64,000 bases of DNA from Porticoccus litoralis (GCF_030676955.1 NZ_JAUUUU010000006.1:65395-129394); one strand, 5' to 3'. Shown: positions 33,891-43,071, counted from the stretch's first letter. A program made the numbers and translations. Notes: generated by a model not told the origin, from the sequence alone.

Positions 33891-34559
33891 CTAGGATGGC
33901 TTCTGGCCCCGCAGCTGCCCCAGGTTACCCATGGTGATGCCAATATTGGCGACAAAGCGCAGGAAGTCCTCTTTATCTTCAAGGTCTGCGCCATAGCTGA
34001 CATTGAAGTAAGCCTCCACTGCACCCTGTGCGAGGGCCCAACAGGCCAGATAGTGATAGCTGGGCGGTACATCTTCAAGAATGCCTTTATCAATCAGCTT
34101 GGCAATCATGTTATTCAGGGCATCGACATTGGAACGTCGCAGGCTATGTAGCTCCAACATTTTGTCAGCCACTTCTTCGTTATCTTGTAACTTAACTTCC
34201 AGTAACTGCACCAACCTGTCGAGGGCAGGATTGGCCAACCGGGCCTTGAAGTAGGATCGTGCGGCAGCCCCGGGATCACCAGAGTCTGTGGCTTCAATGC
34301 CTATTCTCAGGTTTTCAGTGATATTGCGCTCATAGTCGAGCACGATGCGCATGAGAATTTCGGTTTTGGTAAGGAAGTGCTTGTAGACGGTGCCCTTGCC
34401 GACACCGGCCTCTTTGGAGATGGCTGAGACGGTGACCTTGTCGATGCCGTCGCGAATCAACAGGTATAACGCCTTTTCAATAATGCGTTCTTCGCGGGCC
34501 AGAAAGCGCTTTTTCTTGGCACGAATTTTATCGGTACTATCACTAGATGACCTTGGCAT
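33891..34559 (-). CDS. TetR-family transcriptional regulator
   Basis: The N-terminal TetR HTH is clear (REERIIEKALYLLIRDGIDKVTVSAISKEAGVGKGTVYKHFLTKTEIL). A ligand-binding helical domain follows, to about 222 aa. A basic N-terminal stretch (RAKKKRFLARE) precedes the HTH. The start is ATG 34559, with GGGG 6 nt upstream; ATG 34571 is also possible. It is convergent with ETF-QO and diverges from tRNA-Pro. A role in fatty-acid or ETF gene control is a guess from position. Confidence 0.9.
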   Translation of the reverse strand: MPRSSSDSTDKIRAKKKRFLAREERIIEKALYLLIRDGIDKVTVSAISKEAGVGKGTVYKHFLTKTEILMRIVLDYERNITENLRIGIEATDSGDPGAAARSYFKARLANPALDRLVQLLEVKLQDNEEVADKMLELHSLRRSNVDALNNMIAKLIDKGILEDVPPSYHYLACWALAQGAVEAYFNVSYGADLEDKEDFLRFVANIGITMGNLGQLRGQKPS

Positions 34560-34636
34560 TAAACGCCCCATCCGTTCCAAAAGTGGAGGCAAATTGTGTT
34601 CTGAAAACCCAAACCCTGTCAATGGTCACGTAGTTA

Positions 34637-34646
34637 CCATGCATGG
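34637..34646. promoter_or_regulatory. Palindrome CCATGCATGG overlapping the tRNA-Pro -35 region
   Basis: A perfect 10-bp palindrome in the gap between the TetR gene and tRNA-Pro, inside a wider TTAC...GTAA context. TetR proteins often bind next to their own gene, so this is a candidate operator. It overlaps the tRNA promoter -35 hexamer. Confidence 0.35.
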
Positions 34647-34671
34647 ACAGTAAAACGGAGAGTGATATAAT
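34644..34671 (+). promoter_or_regulatory. Sigma-70 promoter of tRNA-Pro with GC-rich discriminator
   Basis: -35 TGGACA (34644-34649), 16-bp spacer, perfect -10 TATAAT (34666-34671). The GC-rich discriminator GCGCGCCGCC runs to the tRNA 5' end, as expected for stringently controlled stable RNA. Confidence 0.75.
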
Positions 34672-34680
34672 GCGCGCCGC

Positions 34681-34757
34681 CGGTGTGTAGCGCAGCCTGG
34701 TAGCGCACTTCCTTCGGGAGGAAGGGGTCGGAGGTTCAAATCCTCTCACACCGACCA
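34681..34757 (+). tRNA. tRNA-Pro (anticodon CGG)
   Basis: A 77-nt cloverleaf. Acceptor CGGTGTG pairs with CACACCG and is followed by ACCA, with CCA encoded. The D arm is GCGCAGCCTGGTAGCGC. The anticodon arm is CTTCC-TTCGGGA-GGAAG with CGG in the loop. The T arm has GGTTCAAAT. It closely resembles E. coli proK tRNA and reads CCG codons. Confidence 0.97.
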
Positions 34758-34762
34758 GATAC

Positions 34763-34792
34763 AAAAAAACCCACGTTATCGTGGGTTTTTTT
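34763..34792. terminator. Terminator of tRNA-Pro, also facing the small membrane-protein gene
   Basis: CCCACG (34770-34775) / CGTGGG (34780-34785) with loop TTAT. Seven A precede and seven T follow, so it can act on both strands. Confidence 0.9.
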
Positions 34793-34818
34793 ATGTGCTT
34801 TAAGTGTACCTCTCCACC

Positions 34819-35103
34819 CTATTGCCCCTGAAGATCCTCAAACAATTTAGGATCAGAGTAGCGTTCGGGCTCACGGTAGCTGGTATAAGTGCCAAACAAT
34901 TCGCCCCAAAGATTCTTCGATGAGCAGTGAAAATATCGGGCATTTATCGCCTGTGCTGCCTCCCGGCAACTTCCTTCCGTGAGATAGCCTGTGCCTTCCA
35001 GCGTTGGCTCTTCATCAAATGGACTTTGTTTAACGATCAGGTCGTACTGCGGATAAAACATATACACGACGACCAGCACAATAATGACCAGTACCGCTTT
35101 CAT
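34819..35103 (-). CDS. Small membrane-anchored hypothetical protein
   Basis: 94 aa from ATG 35103, chosen because GGGAGGTG lies just upstream. An in-frame start at 35145 has no SD and adds non-hydrophobic residues. An N-terminal membrane helix (KAVLVIIVLVVVYMFYP) is followed by a soluble domain with two Cys (EGSCREAAQAI, YFHCSSKNLWGE). These could form a disulfide if periplasmic. No family is recognised. It follows the MFS gene on the same strand. Confidence 0.7.
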   Translation of the reverse strand: MKAVLVIIVLVVVYMFYPQYDLIVKQSPFDEEPTLEGTGYLTEGSCREAAQAINARYFHCSSKNLWGELFGTYTSYREPERYSDPKLFEDLQGQ

Positions 35104-35159
35104 CCGAACACCTCCCGTATCGTAAAAATCCAGTATAAATGGCAATTAGCGTTACCGCT

Positions 35160-36317
35160 TCAAAGTCGCTCATCCCTCAAGCGGAACCAAATCACAAACA
35201 CGGCTATGAAACACGCTGCAGCTCCCATTTCAAAAGCCAACAGGGATCTGTAGTCCCACACCAGTCCGCCCAACCAGGAACCGATAGCACCACCCAACCC
35301 CAGGCAAAAAGCGCTGTAAAGCGCCTGCGCCTTTCCCTGGTTGCCTGGCTCAAACAGTCGCCTTATGCAATCGATACCGGCAGAGTGATAAGCACCGAAA
35401 GTGAAGGCATGGAGAGTCTGAGCCAACATCAACAGCCACAACAGTTCCGGGAAATATCCAATCGTCAGCCAACGCAGTGTAGCCAGCAACAGGCAGACAG
35501 ACATGATTAAACGCACACCAAAGAGCGGTAGCAGGCGATGCATAACGATAAACAGAACTACTTCGGCCACTACACCTACTGACCAGAGCACACCGATGAC
35601 TCCCCGGCTATATCCCTGGGTTTCCATATAGATACTGAAAAAACTGTAGTAAATGCCGTGTGAAAACTGCATCAGCATACCTGCCACAAAGAATGCGGCA
35701 ACCGCAGGCTGGCGCAAGACGGCGAGAAAGGGCTGTGAGGCACGCTGATGTTTCTGTTGATGGGGTGTTGGCACCGCCAGGCTGGTGATAAAAATGCCGG
35801 CTAACAACAAAAAGCCGATCAATGGCAGGCTATCAATACTATAGGCATCAAACCAGGCGCCGCTGCCCAGAACAAAGATGATAAATCCGATGGAACCCCA
35901 CAACCTGACCCGGCTGTAGTTTTCGGGGGTTTCGCGAAGAAAGCTGGTGGTGACCACCTCCTGTTGTGGCAATACGGCATTCCAGAAAAAACTGTAGCCA
36001 ATCATCACCATGGCCACGACCCAGAATTTCTGGCTTAAAAAGATTCCTGAAAAACATACACAGGACAACAAGGCGCCCACACGGATAATGAGCAGCCGTT
36101 GACCCGTATGGTCTGCCAGCCATCCCCACAGGTTGGGGGCAACCACTTTGGTCGCCATGGGAAGCGCCAACAGCAAACCGATATCAGCGGCAGAAAAACC
36201 CAGAGATTTGAGATACAGGGACCAGTAGGGAAACAGCGCCCCCAACAGGCCGAAAAAGCAAAAGTAGAACGCCGACAAGCGCCAGTATGGAACCGGCTCA
36301 GAGCCCTCCTGCTGCAT
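35160..36317 (-). CDS. MFS transporter, HcaT/3-phenylpropionic-acid-type
   Basis: A 385-aa protein with about 12 membrane helices. YWRLSAFYFCFFGLLGALFPYWSLYLKSLGFSAADIGLLLAL is the typical start of the MFS_1_like (PPP transporter, HcaT) group. FGAYHSAGIDCIRRLFEPGNQGKAQALYSAFCLGLGGAIG near the C-terminus is also family-like. The substrate is unknown. It starts 6 bp after aroC and is probably in its transcript. Confidence 0.85.
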   Translation of the reverse strand: MQQEGSEPVPYWRLSAFYFCFFGLLGALFPYWSLYLKSLGFSAADIGLLLALPMATKVVAPNLWGWLADHTGQRLLIIRVGALLSCVCFSGIFLSQKFWVVAMVMIGYSFFWNAVLPQQEVVTTSFLRETPENYSRVRLWGSIGFIIFVLGSGAWFDAYSIDSLPLIGFLLLAGIFITSLAVPTPHQQKHQRASQPFLAVLRQPAVAAFFVAGMLMQFSHGIYYSFFSIYMETQGYSRGVIGVLWSVGVVAEVVLFIVMHRLLPLFGVRLIMSVCLLLATLRWLTIGYFPELLWLLMLAQTLHAFTFGAYHSAGIDCIRRLFEPGNQGKAQALYSAFCLGLGGAIGSWLGGLVWDYRSLLAFEMGAAACFIAVFVIWFRLRDERL

Positions 36318-36323
36318 AGGGTA

Positions 36324-37427
36324 TCAGCTGCCTTTACCGGCGGGGATCGGCTCCAGTCCAGTATCCACGTGCATATTCTGTGCACGGTGGCGCATCAGGT
36401 GATCCATAAGGGTAATCGCCAGCATGGCCTCTGCGATTGGGGTGGCCCGTATACCCACGCAGGGATCGTGACGCCCGGTCGTCACCACTTCAATGGGGTC
36501 ACCGTGAACATCCACAGACTTTCCAGGAATACGCAAGCTACTGGTGGGCTTTAACGCCAGGTGAGCAATAATGTTCTGACCAGATGAAATACCGCCCAGA
36601 ACCCCACCGGCATGATTCGACAGGAAACCTTCCGGGGTTATTTCATCCCGATGCTCGGTTCCCTTCTGGGCTACCGCATCAAACCCTGCCCCGATTTCAA
36701 CGCCTTTCACAGCGTTGATACTCATCAGGCTGTGGGCAATCTCGGCGTCGAGGCGATCAAAGATGGGTTCACCCAGACCCGGGGGCACGTTGCTGGCAAC
36801 CACGGTTATCTTTGCCCCTACTGAGTCGCCGTCCTTTTGCAACTGCTGCATGTAGGCTTCCATTTCAGGCACTTTGTCCGGATCGGGGCAAAAGAAGAGG
36901 TTGTTTTCCACCTCATCGAACAGTACTTGTTCTGCCTTGATGGGGCCAAGCTGGGAGAGGTAACCGCGCACTTCAATACCGGCAATCGCTTTCAGGTATT
37001 TCTTGGCAATTGCACCTGCTGCAACCCGCATGGCGGTTTCACGGGCTGACGAGCGTCCACCACCGCGGTAATCGCGAATGCCGTACTTTTGAAAATAGGT
37101 GTAATCCGCATGGGCCGGGCGGAACTGGTCCTTGATATTGGAGTAGTCCTTGGAGCGCTGATCCGTGTTTTCGATGATCAGGCCGATAGGACAACCAGTT
37201 GTTTTACCTTCAAACACGCCGGACAGGATTTTCACCTGATCCTGTTCACGACGCTGGGTAGTGTAACGGGACTGACCAGGTTTGCGACGATCCAGATCGC
37301 GCTGCATATCCTCTTCGGTCAACGGCAACCCGGGAGGACAGCCATCCACGATACAACCCAAAGCCAGACCGTGGCTTTCGCCAAACGTTGTTACGGTGAA
37401 AAGTTTGCCTATGCTATTGCCCGACAT
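36324..37427 (-). CDS. aroC: Chorismate synthase
   Basis: Makes chorismate from EPSP using reduced FMN, the last shared step of aromatic synthesis. All three family signatures are visible: GESHGLALGCIVDGCPPG, GGGRSSARETAMRVAAGA, and the C-terminal RHDPCVGIRATPIAEAM. I use ATG 37427 (MSGNSIGKLFTVTTF, 367 aa) rather than an upstream in-frame start, because it matches family N-termini. prmB lies upstream and the MFS gene downstream on the same strand, an order I believe is common in pseudomonads. Confidence 0.97.
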   Translation of the reverse strand: MSGNSIGKLFTVTTFGESHGLALGCIVDGCPPGLPLTEEDMQRDLDRRKPGQSRYTTQRREQDQVKILSGVFEGKTTGCPIGLIIENTDQRSKDYSNIKDQFRPAHADYTYFQKYGIRDYRGGGRSSARETAMRVAAGAIAKKYLKAIAGIEVRGYLSQLGPIKAEQVLFDEVENNLFFCPDPDKVPEMEAYMQQLQKDGDSVGAKITVVASNVPPGLGEPIFDRLDAEIAHSLMSINAVKGVEIGAGFDAVAQKGTEHRDEITPEGFLSNHAGGVLGGISSGQNIIAHLALKPTSSLRIPGKSVDVHGDPIEVVTTGRHDPCVGIRATPIAEAMLAITLMDHLMRHRAQNMHVDTGLEPIPAGKGS

Positions 37428-37528
37428 AAGATTCCCAGTTCCAGTTAACAGAGGCCACAGTGACACGCAGGTCTATCTGCATGTGCCCCGCAAAGAGGCG
37501 AATTTTATACGAAGCTACCGGCGATGTC

Positions 37529-38440
37529 TCACGCCGGACAGAGCACAGAGCGATATTCTCGGAGTTGGAGCGCCGTCAGCATAAAAACCCCATGACCGCC
37601 GCGCTCAAGTTCCAGCCACAGGAATGGCACCTGGGGATAGGCCTCTTCCAGTGCTTCCCAGGAGTTTCCCACTTCCACGATCAACACACCCTCATCAGTG
37701 AGATGGCTTTCAGCCTGAATCAGCAATCGGCGCGTAAAATCGAGCCCATCATTACCCGATGCCAGCCCGATTGGGGGTTCATGGTGATATTCATCCGGCA
37801 TGGATGCGATATCCTGAGCATCGACATAGGGTGGATTACTGACAATCAGGTCAAAGCGCTGTGACCCCAGTCCATCAAACAAGTCTGACTCAATGGCAGT
37901 AACTCGTTCTTCCAGGGCATAGCGAGCAATATTTTTTTCTGCCACAGCAAGTGCTTCTTGAGAAATATCACTCAATGTGACTGCTGCTCCCTCCAGATAA
38001 AGTGCACATGCAATGCCTATACAACCACTACCGGTGCAGAGATCAAGAATTGTCTTTGGAGGTTGTGACAACCAGGGATAGAACTCATTCTCAATAAGCT
38101 CTGCTATGGGAGACCGGGGCACCAGTACCCTTGAATCTACCCAAAAAGGCACGCCAGCAAACCAGGCCTCGCCAATCAGATAGGCTGCCGGTATGCGCTC
38201 CGTGATACGACGCTCAAAAAGGGCCTTAATACTGCACCATTCGTCTTCTGTAAGCTGACGCTCCTGAACGGATGGATCAACATCCCAGGGTAACGACAGG
38301 CAATGCAAAACCAGGGACAGCGACTCGTCCCAGGCATTGTCTGTGCCGTGGCCAAAATACAGGCTGGCAGCGTCAAACTGCTCGGCTCCGTAACGAATAG
38401 CCTCGCCCAAAGTACAGGGATTTTCCGGTGTATTATTCAT
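37529..38440 (-). CDS. prmB: Ribosomal protein L3 glutamine methyltransferase
   Basis: An SAM-dependent N5-glutamine methyltransferase. The catalytic SNPPYVD binds the target glutamine, and ILDLCTGSGCIGIACAL binds SAM. The helical N-terminal domain and RVLVPRSPIAELI match PrmB; PrmC would lack this arrangement and usually lies beside prfA. I use the internal ATG 38440 (MNNTPENPCTLGEAI, 303 aa). The longer ORF would overlap the divergent folE start. Confidence 0.92.
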   Translation of the reverse strand: MNNTPENPCTLGEAIRYGAEQFDAASLYFGHGTDNAWDESLSLVLHCLSLPWDVDPSVQERQLTEDEWCSIKALFERRITERIPAAYLIGEAWFAGVPFWVDSRVLVPRSPIAELIENEFYPWLSQPPKTILDLCTGSGCIGIACALYLEGAAVTLSDISQEALAVAEKNIARYALEERVTAIESDLFDGLGSQRFDLIVSNPPYVDAQDIASMPDEYHHEPPIGLASGNDGLDFTRRLLIQAESHLTDEGVLIVEVGNSWEALEEAYPQVPFLWLELERGGHGVFMLTALQLREYRSVLCPA

Positions 38441-38519
38441 CGCGCTATTGTAACCAGCAGCACCACAAATGGCTTTACGTTTCTGAGTCCCTGACGTAGG
38501 GTTATGCACCGAATACTTC

Positions 38520-39089
38520 ATGTTGGAACCGAGACAAACTGTGAATATTGCCGACTGCTACACCCAAATCCTTGAGTCCATTGGCGAGGACGTATCACGT
38601 CCGGGACTGGTAGACACCCCTCAACGCGCCGCCAAAGCATTTGAGTTTATGACCAAAGGTTATCACCAGAAATTGGAAGACGTTATCAACGGCGCCCTCT
38701 TCCCATCTGACGCCAATGAAATGGTGATCGTGAAAGACATCGAGCTCTATTCCTTGTGTGAGCACCACCTACTGCCATTTATTGGTAAATGTCATGTCGC
38801 TTATATTCCGGACGGCGTTGTTCTCGGTCTGTCCAAAGTTGCCCGCATTGTCGACATGTTTGCCCGCCGCTTGCAGATTCAGGAAGCGTTGGTCACGCAA
38901 ATTGCGAATACCATTGAGTCCGTCACCGGCGCCCAGGGCGTGGCCGTCATCATTGAAGCCAAACACATGTGCATGATGATGCGCGGCGTGGAAAAACAGA
39001 ATTCCCTGATGAAGACCTCGGCCATGGTGGGGGTATTCCGGGAAAATCAGGCTACACGCAATGAATTCCTGTCGCTTATTGGTTGCTGA
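38520..39089 (+). CDS. folE: GTP cyclohydrolase I
   Basis: Converts GTP to dihydroneopterin triphosphate, the first step of folate/pterin synthesis. The zinc-binding LCEHHLLPFIGKCHVAY and the later SLMKTSAMVGVFREN are clear. The GLSKVARIVDMFARRLQIQE helix and the active-site MCMMMRGVEKQNS match the family. Length is 189 aa from the ATG; a GTG seven codons later (VNIADCY) is possible. It diverges from prmB. Confidence 0.95.
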   Translation: MLEPRQTVNIADCYTQILESIGEDVSRPGLVDTPQRAAKAFEFMTKGYHQKLEDVINGALFPSDANEMVIVKDIELYSLCEHHLLPFIGKCHVAYIPDGVVLGLSKVARIVDMFARRLQIQEALVTQIANTIESVTGAQGVAVIIEAKHMCMMMRGVEKQNSLMKTSAMVGVFRENQATRNEFLSLIGC

Positions 39090-39101
39090 ACACGGATCTA
39101 C

Positions 39102-39560
39102 TCAGGGTTGGGTGAGCCACCGCAGCTCTGCAGCACCTCGCCCGAAAGCAATAGCATCGAGACAAGCCAGGCTACTCGTGGTCATGGACCAACCGAGTCC
39201 TGGCCGGTCAGTGAGATATTCCAGCATCTTGCCAATCAAGGGCTGATGGCTCAGCAGTAAAAGAGAGGGAACCCGGAGCTTGTCCACACAAGCCTCTACC
39301 GCGGATAAGCGGGCTTCTGAACGCAGCACATCCTCAAACAGCAAATCACCCTGGTAAGACAGCGTTTCCTGCACAACACTGAGCGTTTGCCGGGCGCGTA
39401 GAACCGGGCTGCAAAGTATCAGGTCGAGGCTCTGTAAGTCGTCCAAATGTTGCTCGAGAACAGCTCTGGTCCCGTCATGCCCGTGTTGTGACAACGCCCT
39501 TTCACCACGGACCTGGTCATAGGGAGCGTCACCGTGACGCAACAGGTAAATCAGCACCAC
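39102..39560 (-). CDS. sixA: SixA-like phosphohistidine phosphatase
   Basis: A small (152 aa) histidine-phosphatase-superfamily enzyme. The RHG motif appears at the N-terminus (YLLRHGDAPYDQ), and the second catalytic His is in LLLSHQPLIGKMLEYL. SixA removes phosphate from histidine in phosphorelay or PTS proteins. The start GTG shares one base with the upstream gene's stop codon, so gpsA, the DUF4389-like gene and sixA form a tight operon. Confidence 0.9.
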   Translation of the reverse strand: MVLIYLLRHGDAPYDQVRGERALSQHGHDGTRAVLEQHLDDLQSLDLILCSPVLRARQTLSVVQETLSYQGDLLFEDVLRSEARLSAVEACVDKLRVPSLLLLSHQPLIGKMLEYLTDRPGLGWSMTTSSLACLDAIAFGRGAAELRWLTQP

Positions 39561-39988
39561 TAGGCCTTGGGGTTATCCTCGGGATTATCCTTTTCTCCCT
39601 CAGAAGGCGTGATAAACGAAGGCACATCTTCAGAGCTACTGACAGAGGTTGTCGTAGGTTTTACATCTTCCCTGCTTCTCCCGGGCTCTTGAGGCTCAAT
39701 AACCTGCGTCTCCGGCCAATCTGTAAACGGATAGGGTTTCTCGTCACTGTTATAGGTCAGAAATAGAAAAGCCTGTAACGCCCACTTGGACACACCCTGC
39801 CCTAGCTCCAGCAGTGACGTGTTCGGTTTGGCCGTCACAAGGACAAAAACAAACTGCAGCACAGCGACCGCGAGAATAACCAGCCGTGCCAGCACCAGCA
39901 ACAGAGCAAACAGGATCATGTAGAGCAGTCGCATCCAGGTATCGGGATTTAACAGGTTCGCTTTTGTTTCGTCATTCATGGCATTCAC
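39560..39988 (-). CDS. DUF4389-like membrane protein
   Basis: 142 aa with two hydrophobic helices near the N-terminus (LLYMILFALLLVLARLVILAVAVLQFVFVLVT). The motif LGQGVSKWALQAFLFLTYNSDEKPYPFTDWPE is typical of DUF4389, a family of unknown function. The C-terminal ~50 residues are polar and Ser/Pro/Glu-rich. A GTG start overlaps the gpsA stop as GTGA; an ATG three codons on is an alternative. Confidence 0.82.
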   Translation of the reverse strand: MNAMNDETKANLLNPDTWMRLLYMILFALLLVLARLVILAVAVLQFVFVLVTAKPNTSLLELGQGVSKWALQAFLFLTYNSDEKPYPFTDWPETQVIEPQEPGRSREDVKPTTTSVSSSEDVPSFITPSEGEKDNPEDNPKA

Positions 39989-41001
39989 TCCGCAAAAAAT
40001 TCCACATCGGTACTCTGTTCTGCCAACATCAAACTACTCAGTACTTCGCTGACTGGCCGCTGGTTGAACATAGTTTCATACAGTGCACTGACCAACGGCA
40101 TGTAGATACCCAGCTGCTCGGCTTCTTCCTTGATAATCCGGGTGGTATTGATGCCTTCAGCAACCTGACCGACCTTCGCCACAGCTGCCTCCAGCCCCAG
40201 GCCTTCACCAAGGGCATAACCCACCTGAAAATTACGACTGAGTGGCGATGTGCAGGTAACAAACAAATCACCAACACCACTGAGGCCAAGAAAGGTCATG
40301 GGATTGGCACCCAGTTTAGCGGCGAAACGGCTCATTTCAGCCAGGCTACGGGTAATCAGCACGCTGATGGTGTTTTGGCCCATATGCATTGCTGCGGCCA
40401 TGCCCGCGGCAATCGCGTAGATATTTTTTAAGGCCCCCGCCAGCTCAACGCCAAAACGGTCCCGATTGGCGTAAACACGAAAATATCGGGATCCCAACAA
40501 ACATTGAACAGTTTTACACAGTTCACTGTCATCACTGGCGATAACCGTGGCGGTGATGGCCTTTTTAGCGATTTCCTTGGCCAGGTTAGGGCCGCTGATG
40601 ACCCCTACCCTAACTTGGGGCAGCTCCTCCTCCAGAATTTCACTCATCAGCTTGAAGGTGTTGGCTTCAATACCCTTGGCGGTACTGATCGCTATGGTCC
40701 CCGGGGGAAGAAAAGGTTTTGCCTGATGGGCGATATCACGGAATGCCTTGCTGGGTACGGAAAAAAAGACGACCTGACAACTTTGTAGTGTCTGTTCCAG
40801 GTCACTTGAGAATTTCAGATTGTCATCCAGCCGGTAACCCGGCATGTAATTGACATTTTCATGCAGCCGGGCGCACTGTTCAACGTTGTCCCTGTCACGC
40901 ATCCACAGGGTGACGTCATGACCGTTGGCTGAAATCATATTGGCGATGGCAGTACCAAAACTGCCACCGCCAAGAACGGCTATTTTTGTTACTGTTGCCA
41001 T
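39985..41001 (-). CDS. gpsA: Glycerol-3-phosphate dehydrogenase [NAD(P)+]
   Basis: Makes sn-glycerol-3-phosphate from DHAP for phospholipid synthesis. The Rossmann loop is IAVLGGGSFGTAIANMIS. The substrate/catalytic motifs VISGPNLAKEIAKK, ELAGALKNIYAIAAGMA (catalytic Lys) and TFLGLSGVGDLFVTCTSPLSRN are present. I use ATG 41001 (MATVTKIAV, 338 aa), since the upstream extension MGDSPRSRY is not family-like. It is first in the gpsA, DUF4389-like, sixA group. Confidence 0.96.
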   Translation of the reverse strand: MATVTKIAVLGGGSFGTAIANMISANGHDVTLWMRDRDNVEQCARLHENVNYMPGYRLDDNLKFSSDLEQTLQSCQVVFFSVPSKAFRDIAHQAKPFLPPGTIAISTAKGIEANTFKLMSEILEEELPQVRVGVISGPNLAKEIAKKAITATVIASDDSELCKTVQCLLGSRYFRVYANRDRFGVELAGALKNIYAIAAGMAAAMHMGQNTISVLITRSLAEMSRFAAKLGANPMTFLGLSGVGDLFVTCTSPLSRNFQVGYALGEGLGLEAAVAKVGQVAEGINTTRIIKEEAEQLGIYMPLVSALYETMFNQRPVSEVLSSLMLAEQSTDVEFFAE

Positions 41002-41057
41002 GTATCTACTTCGCGGTGAATCACCCAAAGATTATAGGTTGAATCACCGCCAGGAAG

Positions 41058-42947
41058 CTACGCGGCACCTTCAAACAACAGCTGGTTAAGTCGTTTCACA
41101 AATAAAGCTGGGTTTTCCAGTTGTTCACCCGCCGAAAGAACAGCCTGGTCATAAAGCAAACCTGTCAATTCAGCAGAGCGCTGTTCATCACTCTCACTCC
41201 CCAACTGACGAACCAGCGGATGCGAAGCATTAATTTCAAGTACAGGCTTGTCGACAGGCATTTTCTGACCAGCAGCTTCCATCATCTTTCTCATGTGGGG
41301 GCTCAGGGCATCTTCCGCATAAACCAGGCAGGCTGGGGAGTCTGTAAGACGACGCGTCTCCCTAACGCTCTCCACCTTATCCTTCAGGAGGTTGCTGATT
41401 TTCTCAATAGCCTCTGTTGACGAAGAGTCATTTTTATCGGCTTTGTCTTCAGTGTCGGCAAACAGGCTCTCCTCAAGCTCACCCTTGGTAATATCTTTCA
41501 GTTCTTTGCCTTCAAACTCAGCGACATGGGCGATGGTCCACTCGTCAAGACGGTCAGTCAGCAACAGGACCTCAATATCATTCTTACGGAAAGCCTCCAG
41601 ATAGGCACTGTTGCGGGCACTGGTCAGATTGTCTGCCACCAGGAAATAAATTTTTTCCTGGCCATCTTTCATCCGCGAGACGTAATCCGCCAGGGAATCT
41701 GTCGCTTCATCACCCTCGGTTTTGGTGGTGACGAAACGGAACAGACCGGCAATGCGTTCCTTGTTGGCGAAATCTTCAGCGGGCCCTTCTTTCAACACGG
41801 CGCCAAATTCGCGCCAGAAAGTACGGTAGTCGTCAGACGATTCCTTAGCCATTTTTTCCAGCATATCAAGGATACGCTTCACCAGCGCAGAGCGGATGCT
41901 ATCCACTGCGGGGCTGTGTTGCAGAATTTCCCTGGACACATTCAACGGCAGGTCGTTTGAGTCCAGCACACCGCGAATGAAACGCAGGTAGGAAGGCAGG
42001 AATTGTGAGGCATCATCCATAATGAATGTGCGCTGAATGTACAGTTTCAGACCCCTGGAGACTTCGCGGTTGTAAAGGTCAACCGGCGCATGGCCTGGCA
42101 CATATAGCAGACTAGTGTAGTCGAGCTTGCCTTCTACGCGGTTGTGACTCCACGCCAGGGGTGTCACAAAGTCATGGCAGATATGTTTGTAAAATTCCTG
42201 GTATTCATCATCCTTGATCTCACTGCGTGGGCGTGTCCAAAGTGCCGTCGCGTTATTGATTGTGTCGTAGTCGTAGGTCGGCTCATCGGAGTCTTTATCC
42301 TGCTCATCCGCACGTTTGCGAAGCGCCACGGGAATACCGATGTGATCAGAATATTTTTTTACGATGCTGCGAACTCTCAATTCGCTGGCAAATTCCAGTG
42401 CGTCGTCCTTGAGATACAAGGTGATGGTTGTGCCACGATCCTGCTTTTCAATATCTTCGATGGTGTATTCGGCCTCGCCTTCACAAGTCCAGCGCACGGC
42501 CTGGTCAGCAGCCGCTCCCGCACGGCGGGTTTCCACCACCACTTTATCGGCAACGATAAATGCCGAGTAAAAACCCACACCAAATTGACCAATCAGCTGT
42601 GCATCTTTTTTCTGATCCCCAGACAAACCCTGCAGGAACTGTGATGTGCCGGACTTGGCGATGGTCCCCAGGTTCTCGACAACCTCCTCCTTGGACATAC
42701 CCACACCGTTATCGTGGATGGTAACGATGCCGTCATCCGGGTTGAGGTCGATGCGGATACGCAGGTCACTGTCATTGTCATACAGCGAGGCATCAGCCAG
42801 GGCTTCAAAACGAAGTTTATCAGCCGCATCCGACGCATTGGATATCAGTTCACGAAGAAAGATTTCACGATTGCTGTAAAGCGAATGAATCATTAAGTGA
42901 AGCAATTGCTTGGCTTCAGTTTGGAAACCGTGGGTCTCGACTGTCAT
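41058..42947 (-). CDS. htpG: HtpG, bacterial Hsp90 chaperone
   Basis: An ATP-dependent dimeric chaperone. The N-terminal GHKL ATPase (residues 1-220) shows ELISNASDAADKLR, DNGVGMSKEEV and IGQFGVGFYSAFIVAD. The middle domain has the catalytic-Arg region GVLDSNDLPLNVSREILQ. Length is 629 aa from ATG 42947. A heat-shock-type promoter lies upstream. Confidence 0.97.
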   Translation of the reverse strand: MTVETHGFQTEAKQLLHLMIHSLYSNREIFLRELISNASDAADKLRFEALADASLYDNDSDLRIRIDLNPDDGIVTIHDNGVGMSKEEVVENLGTIAKSGTSQFLQGLSGDQKKDAQLIGQFGVGFYSAFIVADKVVVETRRAGAAADQAVRWTCEGEAEYTIEDIEKQDRGTTITLYLKDDALEFASELRVRSIVKKYSDHIGIPVALRKRADEQDKDSDEPTYDYDTINNATALWTRPRSEIKDDEYQEFYKHICHDFVTPLAWSHNRVEGKLDYTSLLYVPGHAPVDLYNREVSRGLKLYIQRTFIMDDASQFLPSYLRFIRGVLDSNDLPLNVSREILQHSPAVDSIRSALVKRILDMLEKMAKESSDDYRTFWREFGAVLKEGPAEDFANKERIAGLFRFVTTKTEGDEATDSLADYVSRMKDGQEKIYFLVADNLTSARNSAYLEAFRKNDIEVLLLTDRLDEWTIAHVAEFEGKELKDITKGELEESLFADTEDKADKNDSSSTEAIEKISNLLKDKVESVRETRRLTDSPACLVYAEDALSPHMRKMMEAAGQKMPVDKPVLEINASHPLVRQLGSESDEQRSAELTGLLYDQAVLSAGEQLENPALFVKRLNQLLFEGAA

Positions 42948-42991
42948 GGCTATCAATGTCTCCCTTATCTGTGTTTATTAGGATGAAACAA

Positions 42992-43019
42992 AGGTGGGGA
43001 CAAGTACGCCAAATTCAAG
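42992..43019 (-). promoter_or_regulatory. Sigma-32-like heat-shock promoter of htpG
   Basis: On the minus strand, -35 CTTGAA (43019-43014), 14-bp spacer, -10 CCCCACCT (42999-42992). This fits the RpoH consensus (CTTGAA, then CCCCATnT) and sits 45 bp upstream of the htpG ATG. Confidence 0.65.
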
Positions 43020-43071
43020 CTCAAAGGTAAAAAAAGTACGCCAGCCCCATCAGCTGATCTACTCCATAATC

